From: an uncultured Acidobacteriota bacterium | Lineage (GTDB): Bacteria > Acidobacteriota > Terriglobia > Bryobacterales > Bryobacteraceae | DNA: 64,000 bases | Reading direction: 5' to 3' | Assembly (NCBI GenBank): GCA_902825945.1 | Contig: CADECY010000017.1 | Coordinates: forward strand, 36,086-100,085 | Shown here: in pieces, positions 52,102-58,971 of the stretch | How the letters are laid out: each line of letters starts with the position of its first letter | Position numbering within the stretch: the stretch's first letter is position 1 | The notes under the pieces: generated by a model | The model's database searches: none | Seen by the model: the letters and a program-made list of their open reading frames with translations, nothing else | Told to the model about the DNA's origin: nothing | Position numbers and translations under genes: made by a program

Positions 52102-53216
52102 CGATCGGCTTTCACTCGCCGATGCCTCCGGCGCGGACAGGCGTGGCGGACTATTCCGAAGCACTGGTTCGCGCTCTGCGGAAGCATGCCCAGATCCAGG
52201 TGAATCCGGGCAGCGGGCCCGTGGACGCAGAGATCTATCAGATCGGGAACAATCCCCTGCATCGTGAAGCCTACCGGCGTGCTCTCGCCGAGCCCGGTGT
52301 CGTGGTGCTGCATGACGCCGTCCTGCAGCATTTCCATCTGGGGCTGGGCGGCGAAGAAGACTACGTTTCCGAGTTCGTTTACAACTACGGCGAATGGAAT
52401 CGCGGCTTGGCGCACGATCTATGGCGCGGCCGTGCGCGTTCGGGACAGGACGAGATCTACTTCCGCTATCCGATGCTCCGGCGGATCGCGGAACGTTCGC
52501 GAGCAATCGTGGTCCACAATCCGGCCGCGGCACGCCTGGTGCACGAGCATTGCGAATCAGCGCGCGTGGAGGAGATTCCGCATCTGTTCGAACCGCCAGC
52601 CCCAGTGGATCCGGTCACCGTGATCGAGCGGCGTGCCGATTGGGGCCGCTTCGTGTTCGGCTTGTTCGGACACTTGCGGGAGTCGAAGCGGGTGATGACG
52701 GTGCTTGCTGCCTTCGGCGACTTGCGCCGGATCGTGGCGGACGCGTCGCTACTGGTGGCCGGCGATTTCGTTTCCGAGGACCTGACTCGCGCGGCGGCGC
52801 CGCTGTTATCCGCACCAGGCGTGATCCGCGTGCCGTATGTGCCCGAGCAAGATTTCTGGGTCTACGCACATGCCGTCGATGCGTGCGTGAACCTGCGGTA
52901 TCCCAGCGCGGGGGAAACCTCTGGAATCGCGATCCGGCTGATGGGACTCGGCAAGCCCGTGATCGTGACCGCGGGCGAGGAAACCTCGCGATTCCCGGAG
53001 ACGGCCTGTTTCCGAGTAGATCCGGGAGTCGCCGAACGCGAGATGCTGCTGGCCACGATGCTGCTGTTGGCCGAGGGTGGAGCAGTCGCGCGGCGGATCG
53101 GCCGGGAGGCTGCGGCGTTTGTCCGCGAGAGGCATGATCCAGATGCGGTCGCGCGGCGGATTCTCGCGGTCGCGTCCAGCGATCACACACCGCGGATGCG
53201 GCACCTCTCGACCTGA
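52098..53216 (+). CDS. GT-B fold glycosyltransferase (family 4-like)
   Basis: The GTG at 52098 overlaps the yggS stop (GTGA) and begins the classical N-terminal strand TIGFHSPMPPARTGVADYSEALV; the longer upstream frame is antisense-like. The product is 372 residues. The C-terminal Rossmann half shows FVFGLFGHLRESKRVMTVLAAF, LLVAGDF, RVPYVPEQDFWVYAHAVDACVNLRYPSAGETSGIA and KPVIVTAGEE. The E-x7-E (GT4-type donor-binding) region corresponds to SAGETSGIAIRLMGLGKPV. It transfers sugars, probably to polysaccharide or lipid acceptors. The donor is unknown. Pairing with yggS is unusual and perhaps reflects only co-location. Confidence 0.85.
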   Translation: MTIGFHSPMPPARTGVADYSEALVRALRKHAQIQVNPGSGPVDAEIYQIGNNPLHREAYRRALAEPGVVVLHDAVLQHFHLGLGGEEDYVSEFVYNYGEWNRGLAHDLWRGRARSGQDEIYFRYPMLRRIAERSRAIVVHNPAAARLVHEHCESARVEEIPHLFEPPAPVDPVTVIERRADWGRFVFGLFGHLRESKRVMTVLAAFGDLRRIVADASLLVAGDFVSEDLTRAAAPLLSAPGVIRVPYVPEQDFWVYAHAVDACVNLRYPSAGETSGIAIRLMGLGKPVIVTAGEETSRFPETACFRVDPGVAEREMLLATMLLLAEGGAVARRIGREAAAFVRERHDPDAVARRILAVASSDHTPRMRHLST

Positions 53217-53307
53217 TGGAGGCAAGGTCATGAGGCCGATGCTCCAGGACAGGTCCGCTCAGGGAGGGCGTCGGCTATCGCGGTTGGAGATCGAGAACCC
53301 CTTCAGT

Positions 53308-53943
53308 TCAGCCGATACGCACCCGTTCGCCCAGAAATCGTGGCGTGCGGTGTAGCAAGTGGACATCCACCAGTGCCATGATCCGCGCGAAGTACTCGCG
53401 AATGTAGGTGGCCGGAGAGGCGCTCACGGCGACATCGCGTGCGCAGTAGGCCACCGCGTCCATTCCCTCGTGACGGGCGATGTAGAGCGCACGTTCGTTG
53501 TGGAACCGCTGCGACACGATGGTCACCGATGGCTGGCCGAAGACCCGCTTGCAGCGCACCACGGAATCGAGGGTGCGAAATCCGGCGTGATCGAGCACGA
53601 TCGCGGACTCCGGAACGCCGAGCTCGGTCAGCGCATTCCGCATGTCGGTCGCCTCGTCGTAGCCTTCGTGTCCATTGTCGCCGCTAACCAAGACGTGGCG
53701 AACCTTGCCCGCGTGATACAACTCGGCCGCCGCTCGCACCCGGAATTTGAAAAACAGATTGTCGCGCCCATCGGCTACCTTCGCCGCGGTTCCGAGCACC
53801 AGTGCGACCGGGCGCTCCGGAACTTCATCGATCCGCCAATAGAGCCGTCCCTCGGCGGACTTGCGGATCCACGAATCGGCAAGCGGGAAAATCGCGACCA
53901 GCGCTCCCTGCACCAGCAGCGCGACCAGGAACCAGCGCCTCAC
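53308..53943 (-). CDS. SanA/YdcF-like membrane protein (DUF218)
   Basis: The 211-residue protein has one N-terminal membrane anchor (WFLVALLVQGALVAIFPLA) and then a DUF218 domain: ALVLGTAAKVADGRDN, FKFRVRAAAELYHAGKVRHVLVSGDNG, DEATDMRNALTELGVPESAIVLDHAGFRTLDSVVRCKRVFG and VTIVSQRFHNERALYIARHEGMDAVAYCA. That order matches SanA (vancomycin exclusion in E. coli), which is active at the outer face of the inner membrane and linked to peptidoglycan/envelope integrity. It starts 25 bases after the chdC stop on the same strand. Confidence 0.9.
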   Translation of the reverse strand: MRRWFLVALLVQGALVAIFPLADSWIRKSAEGRLYWRIDEVPERPVALVLGTAAKVADGRDNLFFKFRVRAAAELYHAGKVRHVLVSGDNGHEGYDEATDMRNALTELGVPESAIVLDHAGFRTLDSVVRCKRVFGQPSVTIVSQRFHNERALYIARHEGMDAVAYCARDVAVSASPATYIREYFARIMALVDVHLLHRTPRFLGERVRIG

Positions 53944-53968
53944 GCGGACTCCGTTGGTTCGGCCACGG

Positions 53969-54787
53969 CTATCGCTCCGGCTGGCGCCCTTCGAGCAGCC
54001 CCGCGAGTTGATCGGCGTGCGTCCTCACCGAGACGTAGAACGATCCGAACAGGGCGTAGACGGCGCTCACCTCATCGAATCGCATTTCATAGATCAGCTT
54101 CTTGAACCAGAGCGGATCTTCGCTGAACAGATCCACGCCCCATTCCCAATCGTCGAAGCCGATCGAGCCGGTTATGATCTGCCGCACCACTTCGGCATAC
54201 TTGCGGCCTACGAGTCCGTGCTCGTGCATCATGCGATTCCGGTCGTGGAACGGAACCTGATACCAGTTCTTCTCCTCGCCGCGCTTGCGATCCATCGGAT
54301 AGAAGCAGTTATACCGGTGCGGGGGAATCGCGGGATACAGGCGCGGCTCCATCGCTTTCCGTTGACGGCCGAGTTCCTCTTCCTGAGCCTGCTTCCACTC
54401 GTCGCTTCCCGGCTTCAATCCCTGCTCCTGGAAGCCGCGCCACATGCGCGCGGTGGAATCGTACAGCCCGAGTTCGACCACCGATACGTACGATGTGGTG
54501 GGCTCGAGGTAGTCCCACAGGCGTGTCGCCGCGAGCTCGAGTTCGGCGTGATTCAACTGATCCATCGAGCGGCGGAAGTGGAGAAGCATCAGGTCGCCTT
54601 TGTGGCCGAGCATCGAGAACAGGCCCGTTTGGGTGGGCCCCATCCCGTCGAGCACCGCCGCGAACTCCGCCGCGATCTCCGTCCGCTCGGCCGGCGGGGT
54701 CTGCTTCCACTGTGGCCACTTGATCCGCATCATTTGATGCAGCGCGTAGGAGCCTTCGAGCGTCAAAGGAACGTTGAGCGAATCCAT
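53969..54787 (-). CDS. chdC: Coproheme decarboxylase (HemQ/ChdC, chlorite-dismutase family)
   Basis: The ATG at 54785-54787 gives 272 residues; a TTG at 54811 is an alternative start. The sequence has LHFRRSMDQLNHAELELAATRLWDYLEPTTSYVSVVELGLYD-type N-terminal core, the tyrosine-bearing YPMDRKR, NWYQVPFHDRNRMMHEHG (heme-ligand His region), GRKYAEVVRQIITGSIGFDDWEWGVDLFSEDPLWFKKLIYEMRFDEVSA. These match HemQ enzymes, which decarboxylate coproheme III to heme b with peroxide. The missing arginine of true chlorite dismutases fits. It sits head to head with hemH, so both last steps of the coproporphyrin-dependent pathway are together. Confidence 0.93.
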   Translation of the reverse strand: MDSLNVPLTLEGSYALHQMMRIKWPQWKQTPPAERTEIAAEFAAVLDGMGPTQTGLFSMLGHKGDLMLLHFRRSMDQLNHAELELAATRLWDYLEPTTSYVSVVELGLYDSTARMWRGFQEQGLKPGSDEWKQAQEEELGRQRKAMEPRLYPAIPPHRYNCFYPMDRKRGEEKNWYQVPFHDRNRMMHEHGLVGRKYAEVVRQIITGSIGFDDWEWGVDLFSEDPLWFKKLIYEMRFDEVSAVYALFGSFYVSVRTHADQLAGLLEGRQPER

Positions 54788-54821
54788 CCATTCCAGTGTA
54801 CGTTCTGGCAAACTCGTAGGA

Positions 54822-55808
54822 GTGCCAAACTTCGACGCGGTGTTGGTGGTCTCCTTCGGCGGGCCCGAAAAGCACGAGGACGTGATGCCGTTCCTCGAAA
54901 ATGTCGTGCGGGGACGTAACGTTCCGCGCGAGCGGCTGCTCGAAGTGGCCGAACACTACTATCACTTCGAGGGGCGAAGCCCGATCAACCAGCAGGTGCG
55001 GGCGCTGATCGGCGCGCTGCTCGCGGAGTTGCGCGCGCATGGGCCGGACCTGCCTGTCTATTGGGGAAATCGTAATTGGCATCCGTTTCTCACCGAAACG
55101 GTCCAGCAGATGAAGGAAGATGGCGTGCGGCGCGCGATCGCCTTCGCGACCTCCGCCTATAGCTCCTATTCGAGTTGTCGCCAGTATCGCGACAACATCG
55201 CCGCGGCGTGCGCGGCGGTGGGTGAAGGCGCTCCGGAGATCGACAAGATCGGCCCGTTCTATCGCCACGCCGGATTCCTCGAAGCGGCGGCTGACCGCGT
55301 GCGCGCGGCACAGCGGGAACTGCCGGGCGCGCCAATCGTATTCACGGCGCACAGTATCCCCACCGCGATGGCCGATGGCTGTCCCTACGAGGCGCAGCTT
55401 CGTCATGCATGCGGCTACGTCGCCCACGCGGTGGGCGCGCCGAAGTGGGATCTCGTCTGGCAGAGCCGGAGCGGACCGCCTCAGGTTCCCTGGCTCGAAC
55501 CCGACATCCTCGATTGGCTCCGCGCCGAGCGCCCACCCGAGGTAATCATCTCCCCGATCGGCTTCTTGTCCGATCATGTCGAGGTGCTGTGGGACCTCGA
55601 TGCGGAGGCGGCCGGTGTTTGCCGGGAACTCGGCATCCGCATGGCGCGGGCCAAGACCGTGGATTCGCATCCGCGGTTCATCTCGGCGATTCGAGAGATG
55701 ATCGAAGTGCACGCCACCGGCGGAACGACGATCGAACCAGGGCTTTGCACCGGCGTCTGCTGTCCATCTGGGCGGCCACTCGGCGGTGGGCCTCCGCGAG
55801 GCTCGTGA
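54822..55808 (+). CDS. hemH: Coproporphyrin ferrochelatase with a likely Fe-S ligand set
   Basis: The first plausible start is GTG 54822 (upstream TTGs have no supporting homology), leaving only 34 bases to the chdC ATG. The product is 328 residues: VVSFGGPEKHEDVMPFL, PVYWGNRNWHPFL, FTAHSIPTAMADGCPYE, the metal-site QSRSGPPQVPWLEPDI and IGFLSDHVEVLWDLD. It inserts iron into coproporphyrin III. The C-terminus has GLCTGVCC, and one Cys lies in YSSCRQYRDN, the arrangement that ligates a [2Fe-2S] cluster in actinobacterial ferrochelatases. No membrane anchor is present. Confidence 0.92.
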   Translation: MPNFDAVLVVSFGGPEKHEDVMPFLENVVRGRNVPRERLLEVAEHYYHFEGRSPINQQVRALIGALLAELRAHGPDLPVYWGNRNWHPFLTETVQQMKEDGVRRAIAFATSAYSSYSSCRQYRDNIAAACAAVGEGAPEIDKIGPFYRHAGFLEAAADRVRAAQRELPGAPIVFTAHSIPTAMADGCPYEAQLRHACGYVAHAVGAPKWDLVWQSRSGPPQVPWLEPDILDWLRAERPPEVIISPIGFLSDHVEVLWDLDAEAAGVCRELGIRMARAKTVDSHPRFISAIREMIEVHATGGTTIEPGLCTGVCCPSGRPLGGGPPRGS

Positions 55809-55853
55809 ATAGCGGCCGGCGGTTTGACATCATGTTGAAGGAGACTCAGAACC

Positions 55854-56261
55854 ATGAACACACCAATTGAGGAAATCGAGGGCATCGGACCCGCCTTCGC
55901 GCGGAAACTCCGGGCGGCGGGCATCGACACCGTGGAGCACCTGTTGAGCGCGGGCGCGGGTCCCGGGGGGCGTGCCGAGATCGAAACGAAGACCGGCATC
56001 GCCGGCGGAAACATTCTGCGCTGGTGCAATCACGCTGATCTGATGCGCATCCACGGTGTCGGCAAACAGTACGCCGAATTGCTGGAAGCCTCGGGCGTCG
56101 ATACCGTCAAGGAACTGCGCAACCGAAACGCGGCCAACCTCGCAGCCAAGCTCGCCGAGATCAACGCAGCGAAGAACATCAGCGGAGTCACGCCGGCTGA
56201 GTCGATGGTCGAAAAGTGGATTGCCGAGGCCAAGACTCTCGAGGTAGTGCTGAGTCACTAG
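55854..56261 (+). CDS. DUF4332 helix-hairpin-helix protein
   Basis: The 135-residue protein has AAGGAG ten bases before its ATG. It carries two HhH-like units, IEEIEGIGPAFARKLRAAGIDTVEHLL and LMRIHGVGKQYAELLEASGVDTVKELRNRN, with the GIGP and GVGK hairpins. DUF4332 proteins of this kind share the DNA-binding HhH geometry but have no known function; a role in DNA or RNA interaction is likely from the fold. It starts 45 bases after hemH and may be in the same transcript. Confidence 0.82.
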   Translation: MNTPIEEIEGIGPAFARKLRAAGIDTVEHLLSAGAGPGGRAEIETKTGIAGGNILRWCNHADLMRIHGVGKQYAELLEASGVDTVKELRNRNAANLAAKLAEINAAKNISGVTPAESMVEKWIAEAKTLEVVLSH

Positions 56262-56334
56262 AATTCCCTCCATTTCGGAGTGGCGGCTCCCCCCGCAAAC
56301 GCGTGTCCGGCGCTGGCGGGCGGAGCCAAACGTG

Positions 56335-56362
56335 TTGGAAGCAGCGGCTCGCATGCTAAAAT
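56335..56362 (+). promoter_or_regulatory. Promoter giving a leaderless transcript (MerR-TPR gene)
   Basis: TTGGAA (56335-56340), a 16-bp spacer and TAAAAT (56357-56362) end six bases before the GTG start at 56369. Transcription should begin at or next to the start codon, and no SD sequence exists. Confidence 0.55.
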
Positions 56363-56368
56363 CGCGGA

Positions 56369-57304
56369 GTGCAGACGGCCTTGGGCGTGGCGGGTACTTC
56401 GACTGTCGGCTTGTCCCGGGAAGACGCGCTCCGTAAACTCGGTCTCACTGACCGCCAAGTCAGGAGTTGGGAAAAGGCAGGCTTTGTCAAAGCCGCCTCT
56501 AGTTACACGTTCCCGGAGTTCTCCGCGCTGCGGACGCTGGCTAACATGAAGGCTGCGCGGCTGCCCCCGAGCCGGATCCGCGGCGCGCTCGACGCGATTC
56601 GCGCCAAGCTTGCTGGAATCGACGATCCGCTCACCGAACTCCGTGTCTATCTGGACGGCAACAAGATTCGGGTCCAGGTCGGCCGGCAGAAGATGGTTCC
56701 CGAAAGCGGCCAGTTTCTGCTCGACCTCGAGGGAGCCTCGACCGAGCGCATGGTCGCGCTCCCGCCGCGCATTCAGGAAGATGCCGCCGCGCGCCGCCGC
56801 AAGGTCGAGGACGCCGAACGCTGGTTCCTGCGCGGCGTGGAACTCGAGCAGACGGGCGCTCCCGTGCAGGAGGCGATCGACGCCTACACGTTGGCGGTGT
56901 CGCTTGACCCGAGCCTCGCCGCGGCGCATGTGAACCTCGGCACCATCTACTTCACCACGCGCGACTGGGCTCGCGCCGAGAAGTATTATCAGCGCGCCAT
57001 CGACGCCAATCCGCGGTATCCGCTGGCACATTTCAACATGGGCAACCTGAACGACGAGCTCGGACATCGGGACAAGGCGCTGCAACACTATCTGTTGGCG
57101 CTACGGCTCGACCCGCAATACTCGGACGCCCACTACAATATCGCGTTGCTCTACCAGAACACCTCGCAGCCGATGAAGGCGATGCGCCACTGGCGCAACT
57201 ATCTCAAGCTCGATCCCGCCAGTTCGTGGGCCGATGTCGCGCGCCGGGAGCTGGATAAGCTGGTGTCCAACGCGGTGGTCCCGGGGAGGAAGAACCCCGC
57301 ATAA
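56369..57304 (+). CDS. MerR-like HTH protein fused to TPR repeats
   Basis: The GTG at 56369 gives 311 residues. Residues about 15-75 (SREDALRKLGLTDRQVRSWEKAGFVKAASSYTFPEFSALRTLANMKAARLPPSRIRGAL) match a MerR-type winged helix that lacks the long dimerisation coiled coil and Cys ligands. Residues about 145-290 hold four tetratricopeptide units (AERWFLRGVELEQTG, AIDAYTLAVSLDPSLAAAHVNLGTIYF, AEKYYQRAIDANPRYPLAHFNMGNL, ALQHYLLALRLDPQYSDAHYNIALLY). Such a fusion suggests a transcription factor controlled by protein-protein contact. It is probably leaderless. It follows DUF4332 but has its own promoter. Confidence 0.85.
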   Translation: MQTALGVAGTSTVGLSREDALRKLGLTDRQVRSWEKAGFVKAASSYTFPEFSALRTLANMKAARLPPSRIRGALDAIRAKLAGIDDPLTELRVYLDGNKIRVQVGRQKMVPESGQFLLDLEGASTERMVALPPRIQEDAAARRRKVEDAERWFLRGVELEQTGAPVQEAIDAYTLAVSLDPSLAAAHVNLGTIYFTTRDWARAEKYYQRAIDANPRYPLAHFNMGNLNDELGHRDKALQHYLLALRLDPQYSDAHYNIALLYQNTSQPMKAMRHWRNYLKLDPASSWADVARRELDKLVSNAVVPGRKNPA

Positions 57305-57496
57305 GGCGTTGCGGCAGCGGCATAGTAACCAGGATGACTGGCCTGGCGCACGCGCCAGACTCAACGGTTCGAGTCGTGCGCGGTGGCCAGGGACGATTCG
57401 CAGTTGAGCCGCGACATCGCGCGGACGGTGCCACCGCACCTCACTCTTCGATCGTGCTCTCGCAAACTCGATCCTCGACGCCCCGGAGAAGAGCGG

Positions 57497-58258
57497 CTAC
57501 CGTCGGAAGCGCGTCGACTGACGGATTCGCGCCAATAGCTCACTCAGATCGCGCATCCCACCGGGCTCTTCCGGCAACCGTGGATCCGCCGCCGCCGATT
57601 CGAGCTCCGCGACCAGCCGGTCATACTCGCGCAGATGGAACTCCACCTCGGCATCCTCGAGTTTCGATTTCTCGGGTCCCGATCTCTTCCGTTCGATCAG
57701 CGCGGGCAATTGCGGCAGCCGAAAATGCTCGTTCAGCGTGACGAGGTTCGCTTCGATCTTTCCCGTGCGCATCAGCCAGATGCCGGTCAGCAAGACGCGA
57801 TAGGTGTAGAGTAGCGGCTTGACGCGCGGCGGCTTCTCGCTCAGGAACAGCTTCTTCTGCCTGGCCGCGAATCCGAAGTAGTGATGACTGTGGTGGCGAG
57901 TCAGACAGCGCGCGGCGATCTCCTTCAGTTCCTCATGCTCGGGAGTCGTGACGACGATGAGCGGCGAGAAGAGCTGCTCCATCACGTAGCCGTTGCGCTT
58001 CAGCAGCAGGCGGAAGAACTTCGCCGCGTCGTGGGTGACGAGATCCATCTCGACTCCGTTGCGCATCCCGGACGACTCGATGGTCTCGCGGACCGGAAGC
58101 AGACCGAGCACGTCGTCGAGCGGCAACACATGTACGCCGCGCAGATCGAAATCGGAGTCCGGCGATGGGAAGCCATACAAGTGAGCTCCGCTGACCGTGG
58201 CAAACAGCAGCGGGTACGGATGCGCCGCCGCTTCGGCGCGAAGCACGTCCTGATTCAT
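57497..58258 (-). CDS. COG3541-type nucleotidyltransferase 1 (RlaP-like)
   Basis: The 253-residue protein contains VSGAHLYGFPSPDSDFDLRGV, the G-(S/G)-x-x-YG...SD-x-D core of a DNA-polymerase-beta-like nucleotidyltransferase as found in RlaP/YcgL (COG3541, PF10127). An ordered helical region follows (KFFRLLLKRNGYVMEQLFSP, RHHSHHYFGFAARQKKLFL). The substrate is unknown; some relatives are encoded with RNA ligases. It starts at ATG 58256-58258, overlapping the neighbour's stop by ATGA. The 192 bases between it and the MerR-TPR gene hold only a short CTGGCG-CACG-CGCCAG hairpin without a T tract. Confidence 0.85.
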   Translation of the reverse strand: MNQDVLRAEAAAHPYPLLFATVSGAHLYGFPSPDSDFDLRGVHVLPLDDVLGLLPVRETIESSGMRNGVEMDLVTHDAAKFFRLLLKRNGYVMEQLFSPLIVVTTPEHEELKEIAARCLTRHHSHHYFGFAARQKKLFLSEKPPRVKPLLYTYRVLLTGIWLMRTGKIEANLVTLNEHFRLPQLPALIERKRSGPEKSKLEDAEVEFHLREYDRLVAELESAAADPRLPEEPGGMRDLSELLARIRQSTRFRR

Positions 58259-58971
58259 GAGTCCGATTCTCGATAGTTCGGATGATCAGCGAACCGCCGC
58301 GCCCGGATGAGAAACGCGTTCGCCCGTTCGATGTCCGGTGCCTCCGCCAGCACGGACTCGTGCAGCGCGGCGTCGAGTTCGCGATGAAGCGCGAGCCGCC
58401 ACGCCTCCACTTCCTCCCACGGAACCGAGCCGGCGCGAATCGCAAGCAGGCGTTCTCGATGTACGGAGACATCCACGGGAACGTAGCCCTCGCGCAACAC
58501 CACGGCGCCCGAGAGCAGCAGGCGAATCAAGTGCATCACATGTTTCCATCGGATGGCGCCCTCGCGCTCGCGATAGTGCGAGAGTTTGCGGAATTGCGCC
58601 TCCGCGTATCCGCTATAGGTCTGATGCACCAGCCGAGACAGGAATGCCGCGCGCATCCCGATCAACCCGGCGGCGAGCGGCGTCATCGTTTCGACGACTG
58701 GTGAATAGAGGCATTCGAGCACGTTGGGATTTGCCTTCAATGCCAGGCGGATGAACTTTCCGAGCTCCCAGTAGCACTCCTCGGTGTCTTTGTTCTCGAG
58801 TTGCTCGGGAACGCCCTCGAGCGACCAGTGACGATCGGCCGGTGGCAGATAGAATCCGCGCCGGTCGGTGTCTGAACCTTCGCGATCGAGCCCGTAGGCG
58901 CGAGACCCGGTGACGCAGCGGTAGATCACGAATCGCCAGAGCGATTCGTCAATCGATGAAGGCGAACTCAT
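58255..58971 (-). CDS. COG3541-type nucleotidyltransferase 2 (RlaP-like)
   Basis: The 238-residue protein carries VTGSRAYGLDREGSDTDRRGFYL, the same core motif as the downstream gene, but with low identity elsewhere. FIRLALKANPNVLECLYSPVVET and RKLSHYREREGAIRWKHVMHLIRLLLSG are typical of the family. Its gene overlaps the end of the PSD1 gene by 23 bases upstream and the partner nucleotidyltransferase by four bases downstream. Two divergent paralogs side by side suggest a heterodimer or two linked steps on the same RNA or protein. No ligase, methyltransferase or toxin gene is adjacent. Confidence 0.85.
   Translation of the reverse strand: MSSPSSIDESLWRFVIYRCVTGSRAYGLDREGSDTDRRGFYLPPADRHWSLEGVPEQLENKDTEECYWELGKFIRLALKANPNVLECLYSPVVETMTPLAAGLIGMRAAFLSRLVHQTYSGYAEAQFRKLSHYREREGAIRWKHVMHLIRLLLSGAVVLREGYVPVDVSVHRERLLAIRAGSVPWEEVEAWRLALHRELDAALHESVLAEAPDIERANAFLIRARRFADHPNYRESDS

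Noticed and set aside
56285..56326. GGCTCC...GGAGCC stem before the MerR-TPR gene as a terminator
   Set aside because: Loop and mismatches are large and no T tract follows; not called.
57305..57496. Short gap with CTGGCG-CACG-CGCCAG hairpin as a small RNA
   Set aside because: No promoter and no terminator T tract, so there is no support for an RNA gene.
57497..58971. Toxin-antitoxin system (MNT/HEPN type)
   Set aside because: Both proteins are large nucleotidyltransferases of the COG3541 type and no HEPN partner is present.
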